A stretch of 64,000 bases of DNA from Apostichopus japonicus (lineage: Eukaryota; Echinodermata; Holothuroidea; Aspidochirotida; Stichopodidae). Shown piece after piece: positions 63,802-64,000 of the stretch. Each line of letters opens with the position of its first letter. Within the stretch, counting starts at the first letter, position 1. A program made the translations under genes and the position numbers. Where the stretch lies: assembly GCF_037975245.1 (NCBI RefSeq), contig NC_092581.1, forward strand, positions 17,973,303 through 18,037,302, given 5' to 3'. A model generated the notes under the pieces. It was not told where the DNA came from. It made no database searches and was given only the letters and a program-made list of their open reading frames with translations.

Positions 63802-64000
63802 CAGGGATGTGCTCATGACGGGTGGTGGTGGGCGGCTGGGTCTCGGCAGTCCTGAAATACCGCCCAGGAAAATAAGAGTATTTTAAACATTTCCGACGGA
63901 GACTATATTTTTGATGATTAATTTAACAAATTAAACCCTTACTAAAATAGTTGAATACTGAGCATAGCCGTTAGCTCCAGAATAGAAAAGATAGCACCAT
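63802..64000. mobile_element. Short DNA transposon, CAGGGATGTGCTCA family (truncated by window end)
   Basis: It starts CAGGGATGTGCTCATGACGG and stays similar to 59811-60000 up to GATAGCACCAT at the window edge. Confidence 0.75.

Overview
The window is animal nuclear DNA. It is AT-rich, with long introns, GT-AG splice sites and many short DNA-transposon remnants. The genes have animal orthologues (a HUNK-type kinase, YRDC and ROS1). The mix of genes and repeats suggests a marine invertebrate deuterostome, possibly an echinoderm, but the species cannot be fixed from sequence alone. None of the gene models below has transcript support. They were built by joining exons by reading frame, splice consensus and family similarity.

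Layout. (1) 1-576, minus: the N-terminal 192 codons of an unrecognised low-complexity, coiled-coil-like protein that runs off the left edge. (2) 577-4040: intergenic, with one old TTAA-flanked MITE. (3) 4041-9528, plus: a complete six-exon HUNK-like Ser/Thr kinase (805 aa). Its last 93 coding bases and part of its 3' UTR are tandemly duplicated just downstream. (4) 9793-12739: intergenic, including an almost perfect 182-bp palindromic TTAA element. (5) 12740-16338, minus: YRDC, a threonylcarbamoyl-AMP synthase of the tRNA t6A pathway, four exons, 241 aa. (6) 16339-18145: a divergent intergenic/promoter region. (7) 18146 to the right edge, plus: 28 coding exons (1642 codons, all phases compatible) of a ROS1/Sevenless-type receptor tyrosine kinase. 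Only ectodomain is present: signal peptide, Cys-rich head, then FN3-FN3-YWTD-FN3-YWTD-FN3-FN3-YWTD-FN3-FN3. The transmembrane segment and kinase domain must lie beyond the window.

The ROS1 introns are rich in mobile and tandem DNA: two families of TTAA-ended MITEs, several hAT-type elements with 8-bp target duplications, a 91-bp retroposed insertion inside a perfect 16-bp target duplication, a LINE reverse-transcriptase 3' end, and two copies of a repeat carrying a hammerhead-ribozyme-like fold. There is also a 79-bp minisatellite and a 1.8-kb 29-bp minisatellite organised into a 145-bp higher-order repeat.

The three recognised genes have no obvious shared pathway. HUNK is a cytoplasmic AMPK-related kinase, YRDC modifies tRNA, and ROS1 is a cell-surface receptor. 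I found no operon-like or defence-type system. The most unusual material is in the repeats and in a few features of gene structure.
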